Origin: Rhizobium favelukesii
GTDB taxonomy: Bacteria > Pseudomonadota > Alphaproteobacteria > Rhizobiales > Rhizobiaceae
Reading direction: 5' to 3'
Assembly: GCF_000577275.2 (NCBI RefSeq)
Contig: NZ_HG916854.1
Coordinates: 372,001-436,000 of the forward strand
Length of the DNA: 64,000 nt
Shown here: positions 43,518 to 52,248 of the stretch, piece after piece
How positions within the stretch are numbered: the first letter of the stretch is position 1
How the letters are laid out: each line of letters opens with the position of its first letter
Notes under the pieces: generated by a model
Told to the model about the DNA's origin: nothing
What the model saw: the letters and a program-made list of their open reading frames with translations, nothing else
The model's database searches: none
Made by a program: the position numbers and the translations under genes

Positions 43518-44304
43518 GCCTCTCCGCGATCGCAGTCAAAAATCTCGTCAAGAAGTTTGGGACACGACGGTGCTCCAAAACATCGATCTCGAGATACCGC
43601 AGGGGCAGGTCTCCTGCCTGATCGGCCCGTCAGGCTCCGGCAAGAGCACGCTTCTTCGTTGCATGGCGTTTCTTGAGGAAGCAACCTCCGGAACGATCAC
43701 GGTCAACGGCGAGGTCTTGGGTTTCACCGAAAATGCACAGGGCGTGCGGGAGCGCATTGCGCCTGCGGCCAACCGTGCGATCCGTGCGCAGATCGGTATG
43801 GTGTTTCAGCAATTCAACCTCTGGCCGCACATGACGGCGCTCGGAAATGTCAGCGAGGCGCTGAAGACCGTTCACAAGATGAGCCGCAAGGATGCCGAAG
43901 AACGGGCAATGTCTCAGCTCGTAAAAGTCGGCCTGGAAGGCCGGGCAGGGCACTATCCGTCGCAGCTTTCCGGCGGGCAGCAACAGCGCGTGGCGATCGC
44001 CCGTGCGCTTGCCCTCAAGCCAAAGATCATGCTCTTTGACGAACCGACCTCCTCTCTCGATCCGGAGCTGACGGGCGAGGTGCTGAACGTCATGCGCGAT
44101 CTCGCGGCCGAAGGCATGACGATGGTCGTCGTGTCGCACGAAATCGGCTTTGCGGCCACGGTCGGGCAGCAGATCGCGTTCCTTGACCACGGGAAGATCG
44201 TCTTCACCGGCCCTCCGAAAGAGGTGTTTAGAAAGCCGAGAAATGCGCGGCTAGAACAGTTCCTCGACACCTACCTCGATCGCGGAGCATCGATGTTGCT
44301 CTGA
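43514..44304 (+). pseudogene. Polar amino acid importer ATPase, 1-base frameshift near the start
   Basis: The natural start is ATG 43514, overlapping the permease stop and reading MSLSAIAVKNLVKKFG. At the GGG run 43559-43561 one base is missing compared with the expected Phe-Gly-Asp-Thr-Thr-Val. The remaining protein is therefore in the next frame (VLQNIDLEIPQGQVSCLIGP onward). All ATPase motifs are intact there: Walker A GPSGSGKSTLLRC, signature LSGGQQQRVAIAR, Walker B IMLFDEPTSSLDPE and the switch VVSHEIG. A GTG at 43570 could start a shortened protein lacking the first beta strand. It could be a true lesion in a G run, a slippage site or a sequencing error. Confidence 0.75.
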
Positions 44305-44311
44305 GGAGCGG

Positions 44312-44467
44312 CTAGAAAAGCCCGGGTGCTCGCTCGGCGATGTTGTCGAGGAGTACTCGAAGCGTTTGAGGAAGACCGGCCGAGAACTGCCGCAAGCCTT
44401 TACGGACCGGTGTCGGCAACTCTGCTTGGCGAACGACGATCGGCTGTCGGGCAAATCGGATTTCAAG
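44312..44467 (-). pseudogene. C-terminal fragment of an unidentified protein
   Basis: The minus strand has a 50-codon frame, QPIVVRQAELPTPVRKGLRQ then FSAGLPQTLRVLLDNIAERA and a final GLF stop. It is protein-like but has no start and is cut at its upstream end, where the amine oxidase gene begins to overlap. I cannot name the family; a transcriptional regulator tail is possible. Confidence 0.3.
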
Positions 44468-45686
44468 CTAACGGCTCTGCCACCTGTTCGGCGGCACGTA
44501 TCCCGCTTTGCCAGGCGCCATGTGCGGTAGAGAAGTCCGAAGGATGCGTTGCCTCTCCCGCGAAGAACAATCTATCGTCAATGGGGCTGGCCAGGATCTT
44601 GCGGGCGCCGGCGTATCCTGGCAGCGCATGGCTGTAGGAACCGCGTATCCAGTCGGTGTGGCACCAGGACGAGGCCGTCAGCGGCCGCAGGTGGCGGCAA
44701 ATGTTGCTGCCCAATAGGGATGACAATTCATCCATGGCAAAGGCGAACGCATCCAAGAGCCCGCTGCGCGCAATGGCGACAGCGCCAGTTCCCCCGAAGA
44801 ACGCCTCAATCACGGGTCGGCCGAGCGGTCGAATATAATAACTACCGGTATCGCTACTGCGGGGATTTCCGAGGAGGTGCGTTTCGGGCTCAAGCCCATG
44901 GTTGCCATGCAGTTCGAAGAATAGCTTGTCAGCCAGGCCGAGCGGTAAGTTGCTTGCGGCATGCAGGTGATCGTCGGCATCCGCGTCGAACGCGATCGCC
45001 CCGCTTGCTAGCACAGCGGTCGATACGGTGATCACAGCCGTGCGAGTGGTGATAGGGCCGCGGTCGGTATCCAGCCGGACGCCTCGATCAGTCAGGGCGA
45101 TGCGGCGCACAGGAGACGACAGCCGCAGCGTCACGTCCGGAACGCTCGCCGCGATTAGATGGCCATAGCCTTCGCGCACCCGCCAGTTGCTGTCGGTCGC
45201 CGCATCGTCATAAGCCAGGAAGTCGGCAATCGACAGGCGCTCGAGGGGGGCGCCGTTCATATATCCGCTCAGCGACTGGAAATAGGCATTCCATTCGCCG
45301 TTAGGCTCGAGCGCGTCAGCGGCACGGTCGCTTATCGGCGGATCGCTTCGCATGCGACTTTCAAGTGCATTCCATGCAGTCGCCGCGGCCGCCTGATCGT
45401 CCGGCGTGAAGCCGAGATCATGCCATTGCTTTTGCCATGCTGTGGGTCCGCGTACGATCGTGAACCCGGCTGTGCGACCGAGGGCAATGAGCGGATTGCG
45501 CTCGGCCGAATGCAGCCAGCCACAACCCATATCCAGCGGGATTCCACCCAGTTCGATCGTCCAGGCGCGGCCTCCGACGCGGCCGCTGGCTTCCAGCATA
45601 ATCACCGAACGGCCGGCCGCCGCCAGTGCGCGTGCCGTAGCAATCCCAGCCGCGCCGGCGCCGACAATCGCAACCCCGTAATCCAC
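44463..45686 (-). CDS. Flavin monoamine oxidase family protein
   Basis: A 407-residue FAD enzyme. The dinucleotide-binding start is VAIVGAGAAGIATARALA with VIMLEASGRVGGRAWT, the amine oxidase signature. Later come GCGWLHSAERNPL, the substrate domain with VREGYGHLI, and the FAD-binding end IDDRLFFAGEATHPSDFSTA. It deaminates primary or secondary amines to aldehyde or imine with H2O2. It is related to the fragment at 8128-8504. It lies just downstream of, and opposite to, an amino acid importer. No signal peptide, so cytosolic. Confidence 0.9.
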   Translation of the reverse strand: MDYGVAIVGAGAAGIATARALAAAGRSVIMLEASGRVGGRAWTIELGGIPLDMGCGWLHSAERNPLIALGRTAGFTIVRGPTAWQKQWHDLGFTPDDQAAAATAWNALESRMRSDPPISDRAADALEPNGEWNAYFQSLSGYMNGAPLERLSIADFLAYDDAATDSNWRVREGYGHLIAASVPDVTLRLSSPVRRIALTDRGVRLDTDRGPITTRTAVITVSTAVLASGAIAFDADADDHLHAASNLPLGLADKLFFELHGNHGLEPETHLLGNPRSSDTGSYYIRPLGRPVIEAFFGGTGAVAIARSGLLDAFAFAMDELSSLLGSNICRHLRPLTASSWCHTDWIRGSYSHALPGYAGARKILASPIDDRLFFAGEATHPSDFSTAHGAWQSGIRAAEQVAEPLA

Positions 45687-45784
45687 AGTCGCCGCTCCGT
45701 TGTGAGGGCTCCATCGCTATCACGGCATAGGTTTATAGAGGAACCGTTACTGCTTCAACGCTGGCGAAAGGCTGCTACTATGAG

Positions 45785-47326
45785 ATGATGACTTTCTTTG
45801 AGACCCTCGTTGCGTTGCTTGCAGTCGCCATCTTGCTTTTGCAGGTAACCCGACGCATGCAGCTGCCTTATCCCGGCATCCTTGCCGCTGCAGGCGTCGC
45901 CGTGGCGATGTTGCCCGGCGCGCCAAGCATCCCGATCGATCCGCCGACCGCGCTTGCGTTGTTCATCGCGCCCGTCCTGATCGATTCGGCCTACGATTTC
46001 CCGGTAGGTGCGGCGCGACGCATGCTCCTGCCACTGTTCTTCTACGCCGTGTTGGCTGTACTGGTCACGACCGGTGTGGTCGTCTCGATCAGTGCGCTGA
46101 CCGTCAGGCTACCCATCGCGGTGGCGATTACGCTGGGCGCAATCGTTGCGCCGCCCGATGCTGCCGCGGCCACTGCGGTCCTGTCCAATTTACCGGTCTC
46201 CCGTCGCGTCGATGCCCTGCTTAAGGGCGAAAGCCTGTTTAACGATGCAACCGCACTGCTGCTCTTCAGCGCCGCGCTGACCGTCCAGGCGCGCGGTGGG
46301 GTCGATGCAGGAACCGTGCTGCAACTTGTGTCTGCCGCACCCGGCGGGATTCTGTTCGGCATCGCCTTCGGGTTGCTCGTCTCGCGGCTGCGGCCGGTCA
46401 CCGAAAACACCGTCGGCGGCACACTGTTTCAGTTCGTCTACGCGTTTGCGACATGGCTGATCGCGGAGCGTCTGCATCTATCGGCCGTTCTGGCGACGGT
46501 GGCGAGCGCGATGACGATCGCCACGCTTGCCTCGGTCGAGGATTCCCCACGCATGCGGGTGCATTCGTTTGCGGTCTGGACGACGGTCGTCTTCTTGCTG
46601 AACGTAGTGGCGTTCCTGCTGATGGGATTGCAGGCTCGTCGCATCGTCGAAGCGATGTCCGCGCCCGAGTTGGAGCGGGCGATTGGATTTGCCGCGGTCG
46701 TCGTTGCCGGCGTCATCGCAACACGCGTAGCGATGGCGTTCCTGTTCCACACTATTGTGGTTTATCGGCATCGGCGCGGCCATGATCTTGTACCCTTCGC
46801 GCCGGGCGAAACCTTGCTTGTAGGATGGGCCGGCATGCGCGGGCTCGTCACCCTCGCCACGGCGTTCGCGCTGCCTGCGAACTTTCCCGAACGAGATCTC
46901 GTTGTCTTGACGGCTTTTGCGGTCGTGCTGGCGACATTGGTTATCCAGGGTGCCACACTGGCGCCCATGATCGGTTTCTTCAAACTTGAGAGACGGGCCG
47001 AGGCGCGTCAGGAGCTTGAAGCGGCACGAAGATCGCTGGCCGAGGCCGCGCTCAAGCGACTGGACAAGGAGGAGGGTGTGGAGGCGGAAGCCGTACGGCT
47101 GGCTTATCGGCAGCTTTGTGAAGGCAGTGATCAGATCCAGACTTTGCCGCTCGGTCGCCGCCGCGGCCTGTCACTGGCCGCGGTGCTGGCGCAACGCCAA
47201 TGCCTTGAAGAGCTGCGCGATGCCGACCGCGTCGGCCCTGGCCAATATCTCGAACTGCAGGAGGATTTGGACTGGAAACAACTTGCGGCCGGGTCCGATG
47301 AAGATCGGCGTATCACTGAAACCTAG
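45785..47326 (+). CDS. Cation/proton antiporter, CPA1 (NhaP-like)
   Basis: A 513-residue membrane protein with about 12 helices. Key marks of CPA1 exchangers are LGAIVAPPDAAAATAVLSNL (the ion-binding Asp region, 'PTDPVA' equivalent), LKGESLFNDATALLLF (the GESLxNDA motif) and LVGWAGMRGLVTLATAFALP (the GxRG motif). After the last helix a charged cytosolic tail of about 110 residues begins with ERRAEARQELEAARR. It exchanges Na+ or K+ for H+ in pH and salt homeostasis. It is divergent from the amine oxidase gene. Confidence 0.93.
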   Translation: MMTFFETLVALLAVAILLLQVTRRMQLPYPGILAAAGVAVAMLPGAPSIPIDPPTALALFIAPVLIDSAYDFPVGAARRMLLPLFFYAVLAVLVTTGVVVSISALTVRLPIAVAITLGAIVAPPDAAAATAVLSNLPVSRRVDALLKGESLFNDATALLLFSAALTVQARGGVDAGTVLQLVSAAPGGILFGIAFGLLVSRLRPVTENTVGGTLFQFVYAFATWLIAERLHLSAVLATVASAMTIATLASVEDSPRMRVHSFAVWTTVVFLLNVVAFLLMGLQARRIVEAMSAPELERAIGFAAVVVAGVIATRVAMAFLFHTIVVYRHRRGHDLVPFAPGETLLVGWAGMRGLVTLATAFALPANFPERDLVVLTAFAVVLATLVIQGATLAPMIGFFKLERRAEARQELEAARRSLAEAALKRLDKEEGVEAEAVRLAYRQLCEGSDQIQTLPLGRRRGLSLAAVLAQRQCLEELRDADRVGPGQYLELQEDLDWKQLAAGSDEDRRITET

Positions 47327-47579
47327 AAATTAGCGCGATAGTGAGGGGCATCCGACGGGGTGTTCATGCCAGGTTGACAAAATTCCGTCTCAGCCATGAC
47401 CAAGATGGGCCGCCATGAATGCACAAATCAGGATACCGAGCCAGGAGCACTGCGGCGCAACCAGTGTGGACGAACCATCCGCAGCAAAAGTGCTGAAAGC
47501 ATTCGGGCCGAACACCAGCGTCTGCTGAGCCGCCTGCGTCGCACTCTTCGGCTGCGGTATTGGCCATTGCGATTGGATG

Positions 47580-48473
47580 TCACAGAAAACTTTTCAAGGC
47601 ATTCAGCAGTTGGTCCGGTGCTTCCTCTTGCGGACTATGCCCGCAATCAATGGCGTGGCCGCGCACGTCGCTGGCTTTATCGGCCCAGGTTTCCAGCACA
47701 TCGTAAAGCGCACCGACAGTTCCCTTTGCGCCCCACAATATCAAGAGAGGCACCTGGATGCGCTTGTCTTTGTCAATCGCATCATGAATGAGATCGATGC
47801 TCGCCGCCGCGCGATAGTCCTCGCAGATTGCATGACGCGTGGCTGGGTTGGCAAAACAGCGTCGATACTCCTGAAGGACAAGCGGATCGACCGCGTCCGA
47901 GTTCTTAATCTGTCTTTCGATATGCTGATCGAGAAAGAAATCCGGATCACCTGCGATAAGGCGCTCGGGCAGGGGGTATGGCTGAATGAGAAAAAACCAC
48001 CAGAAATACCGGCGAGCAAATTCCATGTCGGTTCGTGCGTACATGGTCGCCGTCGGAGCGATGTCGAGAAGGGCAAGGCTATCGACCGCGTCGGGATGAT
48101 CAAGCGCCATTCGATGGGCGACACGCGCGCCGCGGTCGTGGCCAACAATTGAGAAATGTCCAAACCCCAACGCTTTCATGACTTGTATCTGGTCTAACGC
48201 CATCGTCCGCTTGGAATAATTGATGTGACCGGGCCCTCCATCGGGTTTCGAACTGTCGCCGTAGCCGCGCAGATCAGGTGCGATGACGGTGAATTTTTTG
48301 GCAAGGACGGGTGCCACCTTGTGCCATGTCAGATGCGTCTGTGGGTGACCGTGTAAGAGGAGCAGCGGTGGCCCATATCCTCCAATTGCTGTTCTGATCG
48401 AACAGTCCTCAAGAGGAATGTCATACCATCTGAAACCCGGTAAAATTTCAGGGTGACCTCGTACCTGTTCCAT
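47580..48473 (-). CDS. Alpha/beta hydrolase, haloacetate dehalogenase-like
   Basis: A 297-residue alpha/beta hydrolase. The nucleophile elbow is VGHDRGARVAHR with Asp113, not Ser. With Arg114 and Arg117 it forms the carboxylate-binding set known from fluoroacetate dehalogenase. The acid/base His lies in CGHSPQEEAP, with HGHPQTHLTW as oxyanion region. From memory of that enzyme, a His-Trp pair binds fluoride; here the segment reads RRYFWWFFL, with Trp in place of His. Release of fluoride is therefore doubtful and other haloacids or epoxides are possible. No operon partner. Confidence 0.88.
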   Translation of the reverse strand: MEQVRGHPEILPGFRWYDIPLEDCSIRTAIGGYGPPLLLLHGHPQTHLTWHKVAPVLAKKFTVIAPDLRGYGDSSKPDGGPGHINYSKRTMALDQIQVMKALGFGHFSIVGHDRGARVAHRMALDHPDAVDSLALLDIAPTATMYARTDMEFARRYFWWFFLIQPYPLPERLIAGDPDFFLDQHIERQIKNSDAVDPLVLQEYRRCFANPATRHAICEDYRAAASIDLIHDAIDKDKRIQVPLLILWGAKGTVGALYDVLETWADKASDVRGHAIDCGHSPQEEAPDQLLNALKSFL

Positions 48474-48684
48474 GAATATTTACCTTGGCCAATGTTCAGG
48501 CTGAAGTTAGCAGCTTTAACGGCGATGGACCCTGCGTGATCGCATGGGATCTAGCGGGTTGAGTCGGTAACGCAACATTCAAGGGCTAAGATATTTGAAA
48601 CTTCATTTTGCGAACTTGATGGTCTCGTGGTCAGCGTCAGAACTCAAGCTCGCAGCAGCTCTCAGCACGCAGCCAGAACTGCAG

Positions 48685-49143
48685 TTAAAATTTCAGCCGC
48701 ATCTCGCGAGCGATCTCGAAACCGAGACAACGATAGAGCGCCTCGCCTGCCTCGGAAGAGTGGAGCACGATCCCGGTGCAGCCTACGTCCCGCAAATAGT
48801 CCAATATCATGCACATCAGTTTCTTCGAAACTCCCTGTCGCCGATAAGCTGGCTCCACGAAGAGGCTCCAGACGTATCCCTGGAGCAAGTGTTCCGATTT
48901 CAATGCCGCGGGATAGGGCATCTGGTGAAGCTGACATGAGCCCGATCCCGCAGCGATTTCGCCGTCAAACGCGATGAAGCTCGCCAGCGCACGATCCCGA
49001 CGCCCTTCCTCGAGGAACTGGCGTGTGACGGCTTCGGCATCCGCTCGAAAATGGTCGGCAGGTGTCCCATAGCTCTCCCAAATCAAGAGATAATGTCGAA
49101 CAACGACATCGTCGTCCTCAGGCGTGGCTTTCCTGTACTGCAT
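48685..49143 (-). CDS. GNAT-family N-acetyltransferase
   Basis: A 152-residue GNAT protein: YRKATPEDDDVVVRHYLLIW at the start, then IAAGSGSCQLHQMPYP, motif A YVWSLFVEPAYRRQGVSKKL (acetyl-CoA pyrophosphate loop RRQGVSKKL) and motif B GIVLHSSEAGEALYRCLGF. The acyl acceptor is unknown. It stands alone on the minus strand. Confidence 0.88.
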   Translation of the reverse strand: MQYRKATPEDDDVVVRHYLLIWESYGTPADHFRADAEAVTRQFLEEGRRDRALASFIAFDGEIAAGSGSCQLHQMPYPAALKSEHLLQGYVWSLFVEPAYRRQGVSKKLMCMILDYLRDVGCTGIVLHSSEAGEALYRCLGFEIAREMRLKF

Positions 49144-49317
49144 ACCTCTACAACGCTTGAGATTTCAAAAGGATGCATTGGCGATCGCGTCGCCATGGGC
49201 CTGTCGGGACGCGCCACGACGTCAGATACATCGCCCCGAAGGCGTCCCGGGCTCCAGTTTGGGTGTCGACTTCGTCGACCAAAATGGCCGCCGGCAAGCC
49301 AAAGGTTGAGCCGCTGC

Positions 49318-49644
49318 CTACGCTGCCGGTGGACGATACCGAATTGACTTCGCCTTTTCCAAGGCGTCGATCGTATCCTCGACGGTGAGGAGGACAGTGG
49401 TCTCAATAGAGCTGAGCGCGCCTCCTGCGCCGATAGCAAGCGCGACAGCCGCCATCGATACGTTATTAGGCGCCTCCCACAGATTCCAACCATCATGCTC
49501 GCCAAAGGCGTACCAGAACCCATGGAGCTTTCCGCCCACAGACTCGATGTAGGTCCGTGCCGCCTCTCGGCGATCCTCGGGGTTCTCGATCATGCGAGCC
49601 CACGTCTCGGGCGTGTAGCTGAAGCACGTAAGATACATGGCCAT
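49318..49644 (-). CDS. GYD-domain protein
   Basis: A 108-residue protein with the GYD pattern: YLTCFSYTPETWARMIENPE, VGGKLHGFWYAFGEHDGWNLW (normally FGEYD, here FGEHD) and AAVALAIGAGGALSSIETTV. Members are small, ferredoxin-like, and of unknown function, often near oxidative stress or regulator genes. The first Met at 49644 has GGAGGAAC upstream. No partner gene. Confidence 0.85.
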   Translation of the reverse strand: MAMYLTCFSYTPETWARMIENPEDRREAARTYIESVGGKLHGFWYAFGEHDGWNLWEAPNNVSMAAVALAIGAGGALSSIETTVLLTVEDTIDALEKAKSIRYRPPAA

Positions 49645-50337
49645 GGTTTGGTTCCTCCGTCAGAACAACACAGCTAACGCTCAAGCCGGAAAGAACGCGA
49701 GTCATTTCCAATGTGCGGATCGGGCCTCCCTTCCTGTGTCGGTCGCAAAGAGGCAAAGACTTATGGCAGGTGTCGCGCGAATGAGGGCAGGATGTCGCGG
49801 CACGGCGCCCTACATTCATTGAGGACGTAATAGCGACTGGAGGAGCGGTAGCGGACGCCTACCGTATGGCCGCCGAAGAAAGGGCTCAAGTTCTTGCTGT
49901 TGTCTGTGCCATTTGGCGCGGTGAAGTGCCCTCAGATCAGTGATGTGCCCGAACTTCCCGCGTTCTCAGCATTCGGCATGCCGACTTGGAAAATGCGTAA
50001 GGCTTGGTGTCCGTCAGCGACATAGCTTGACCGACGGACGTGACAGTGACTGCTCTTGGGGCGCATTGCGGACCTACAATACACAAGTTGTACGGCAGAC
50101 CCTTTGGGGCTCATTTCACCATCGGAACTACCGCATAACAGAGAAATGCTTCGTTTCTCTACGCCCAACGCCGGTATCTATTGCTTGAAGTCAGCAACAG
50201 AAATTTATTAATCAGTTCAGTTAGTTCAACCTAACGGCATCGAAAGATAGCATTCTCAATCGACTGCGGATTGCCCGTGGCGGTCATGATATTGCCGAAG
50301 TCGGAACCGATCTTCCTCGAAGAGGAGGCCGGAGCCG
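49645..50337. other. Gene-free stretch
   Basis: Almost 700 bases with no supported gene. Minus-strand pieces near 49820-49930 (TDNSKNLSPFFGG and similar) look protein-like but are short and broken. The DNA around 50190-50260 is AT-rich (AATTTATTAATCAGTTCAGTTAG) and could hold a promoter. The stretch is probably decayed coding DNA. Confidence 0.4.
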
Positions 50338-50601
50338 ATGAACGCTGACGACAATCGCTATGTCGAAATCACAACACGACTTCGCTCGGTTAAGTCATTC
50401 TGCGATTTCCTTTCTCGCGGTGGAATTGTTCGCATCGCCCAGTCCGATAGCGGACCGTATCAGGACGTGACTGCGGCTCTTCTTCAACGACATTGCCGGG
50501 AGGCGGAGGCACTAGAGCGAACGCGGAGACACCTCTTCCCCGACCGGGCCGACGAGGACGTCCAGCCGAGCCTTTACAGCCGACACGATCGCCGGCACTA
50601 A
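50338..50601 (+). CDS. Hypothetical protein, possible fragment
   Basis: An 87-residue frame from an ATG with GGAGG-type purines upstream (GAGGAGGCCGGAGCCG). It reads RYVEITTRLRSVKSFCDFLS, GGIVRIAQSDSGPYQDVTAA and LLQRHCREAEALERTRR, then basic low-complexity residues. The central part looks like a folded helical protein; the end looks out of frame. I do not recognise it. It lies just before the dead Xre-RES pair and may be another casualty. Confidence 0.3.
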   Translation: MNADDNRYVEITTRLRSVKSFCDFLSRGGIVRIAQSDSGPYQDVTAALLQRHCREAEALERTRRHLFPDRADEDVQPSLYSRHDRRH

Positions 50602-50721
50602 CGGTTGGATGGCCAGGAAGGCCTCATACGCTCCGGTGAGACATCTCTTAGGTAAAGCCCGGGAGGGGCCAGGTGCGAGAAAATGTGCATATCTTATGCA
50701 TAGGGCTTTGGTGGGAGTGAA

Positions 50722-51093
50722 ATGGTCGAGGCTCGTATGGCGCACACAACGGTAGTCTCTGAGTTTGTCGATAGCGTGCAGGAACTGCGCACGCCCTAAA
50801 TTTCCCCCAATCGCCTGTCCAAAGCTCTCGGTGTGCCCATTGCCGGCTTGGCGGAACCGACAGGCGTCCATCGCAGCACTGTACGCAATCCTTCTTCCGA
50901 AAGGCTGCAAGGACGCATGCGGGAAATGATCGAGGTGATCTCGGCTGCGGCTGAACTGACTGGAGCACTTGATAAGGCAATCGACTGGTATCGAAACTAG
51001 CGTCACAAGACGGCCGCGGAACTCGTCGCTGAAAGACATGTCGAAGCCATTCTGGCCTATATCTGTGATCTTGGTAACGGCGCGCGCGGGTGA
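50722..51093 (+). pseudogene. Xre/MbcA/ParS-type antitoxin with two in-frame stop codons
   Basis: From ATG 50722 (GGGAG upstream) one frame runs 124 codons to TGA 51091-51093 but has TAA at 50797 and TAG at 50998. The sense parts are clear. VVSEFVDSVQELRTP is the N-terminus. RLSKALGVPIAGLAEPTGVH, STVRNPSS and MREMIEVISAAAELTGALDK are the helix-turn-helix and core. After the second stop, RHKTAAELVAERHVEAILAY is the toxin-binding helix set of the Xre/MbcA/ParS (DUF2384) family. About five residues seem missing around the second stop. Partner of the RES toxin stub just downstream. Confidence 0.75.
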
Positions 51094-51099
51094 GGCTTT

Positions 51100-51175
51100 A
51101 TGCGTCTAGATCCGCTGAGCGAGATTTTTCACCGTTTCCTCGCCCCAATGGGGCGCGCGTCTTCCCACCAGTGGG
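51100..51175 (+). pseudogene. RES-domain toxin, N-terminal stub
   Basis: Seven bases after the antitoxin's final stop an ATG reads MRLDPLSEIFHRFLAPM. After a frameshift near 51147 it continues ARLPTSGQG, which is the start of RES-domain toxins (R-F-x-P-x-W..PxSGxGA). It stops making sense at about 51175, where an antisense transposase remnant begins. RES toxins degrade or modify NAD+. Only about 25 of some 150 residues remain. Confidence 0.6.
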
Positions 51176-51307
51176 CAGGGGCTGTGGTCGCAGCCCGTCA
51201 ACGAACGCCTCGATGAAGCATACCGCATTGTCAGGACCGACATACTCCTCGACCGCTTCCGGCAGAAGCAACATCTGGGAGCGATCAATTCCTGATAAAT
51301 GTGCCAT
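51170..51307 (-). mobile_element. Transposase N-terminal remnant, IS1182-like
   Basis: The minus strand reads SGIDRSQMLLLPEAVEEYVG then PDNAVCFIEAFVDGL, the conserved start of IS1182-family (DUF772-type) transposases. After 'FVDGL' the match ends at the RES stub. The rest of the element is absent, so this is a deletion scar that likely removed most of the toxin gene. Confidence 0.6.
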
Positions 51308-51370
51308 GGAAAAATCTACGATGGCCCGCTACTTTGAGGAATCCCCGACGGCGGCCTTGGAGACAATTGC

Positions 51371-52129
51371 GTGTTTGAAGACCAGTCATTTAGCATCCCG
51401 GTTGATCAGATCGAATGCCGCGTTTTCGGAAATTTTCAGCTTTCTGAAGCTGTGGAAGAGACGAGGAAAGCAAATTGGGAAGCTCTCCTCATAAAGAATT
51501 CCGCCGCCTTCGACGGGGCTTTGCTCCGCATGGCAGATCATCGGATTGAAGATGGCCGCTTAATTGTTGGTGCAAATAGCACGTCGTTTTCTGCATATGT
51601 GGCAACACGCCATCCCAGATTCGGTGATAGGCATCCGCACGCGGCACGAGCTGATCCGCTCGGAATGACTGCTGTTGTCTTGACAGCAGACGACGGTGTC
51701 ATCGTCACGAAGAGAAGCCTTTCGGCGGATCAGAACCCTGGCGGGCTCTATCTTATCGGAGGCTATGCTGAACCCGGTAAAGGCTCTGATACGGTCGATC
51801 TTTTTCAGGAAGTTGCTCGCGAGATCGCAGAGGAAATTGCTGTCTCTGATCTTACCCGCTCTGCATCGTTTGCAATTGGACTTGCTTACGATCCTGTCTT
51901 CTGCCACCCGGAACTATTCCTGTTGACAGTCAGCAAAACGTCAGCGGCCGATATTTTAAAAGGCGCTCAAAATGCGCCAGATCGAAACGAAGCCGCTCAA
52001 CTCCTCGCGTATCCACTGCGCGACGTTCTTGATGAGGGCGGCCCACTGGCGAATGCGCCAAAAACATGGAGCTTCGTCAAAGCCAGAGATTTTCTTCGAC
52101 AGCACTTGCTGGCGAGTGGCTCCATTTAG
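51371..52129 (+). CDS. Nudix hydrolase-domain protein
   Basis: A 252-residue protein with a GTG start (GGAG nine bases upstream). A non-Nudix N-terminal domain of about 95 residues precedes the Nudix fold: GMTAVVLTADDGVIVTKRS, then LYLIGGYAEPGKG, and the helix QEVAREIAEEIAV holding the REUxEE core of the Nudix box. The Glu eight residues before the Arg and the final Gly of the consensus are replaced (Val, Ala), so the box is degenerate. It could hydrolyse a nucleoside diphosphate derivative. Substrate unknown; monocistronic. Confidence 0.75.
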   Translation: MFEDQSFSIPVDQIECRVFGNFQLSEAVEETRKANWEALLIKNSAAFDGALLRMADHRIEDGRLIVGANSTSFSAYVATRHPRFGDRHPHAARADPLGMTAVVLTADDGVIVTKRSLSADQNPGGLYLIGGYAEPGKGSDTVDLFQEVAREIAEEIAVSDLTRSASFAIGLAYDPVFCHPELFLLTVSKTSAADILKGAQNAPDRNEAAQLLAYPLRDVLDEGGPLANAPKTWSFVKARDFLRQHLLASGSI

Positions 52130-52248
52130 AGTTTTCGCACAGTCGCCATCAGTTTTGGGACAACGATAGGCTGCCTTTAGAACCGGAAGCTGTTTCAGTC
52201 GCACCTTTAGGCCCGCGGACGATCGCTCTTGGCGAAAGGGGTCTTACC

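Noticed and set aside
43558..43570. Programmed frameshift in the importer ATPase
   Set aside because: A run of only three G residues is a weak slip site and no stimulatory hairpin is evident. A base deletion or sequencing error is simpler.
50797..51000. TAA and TAG in the antitoxin frame as possible recoding or suppression
   Set aside because: Two different stop codons, missing residues around the second one and a deleted toxin partner fit decay better. No recoding element is visible.
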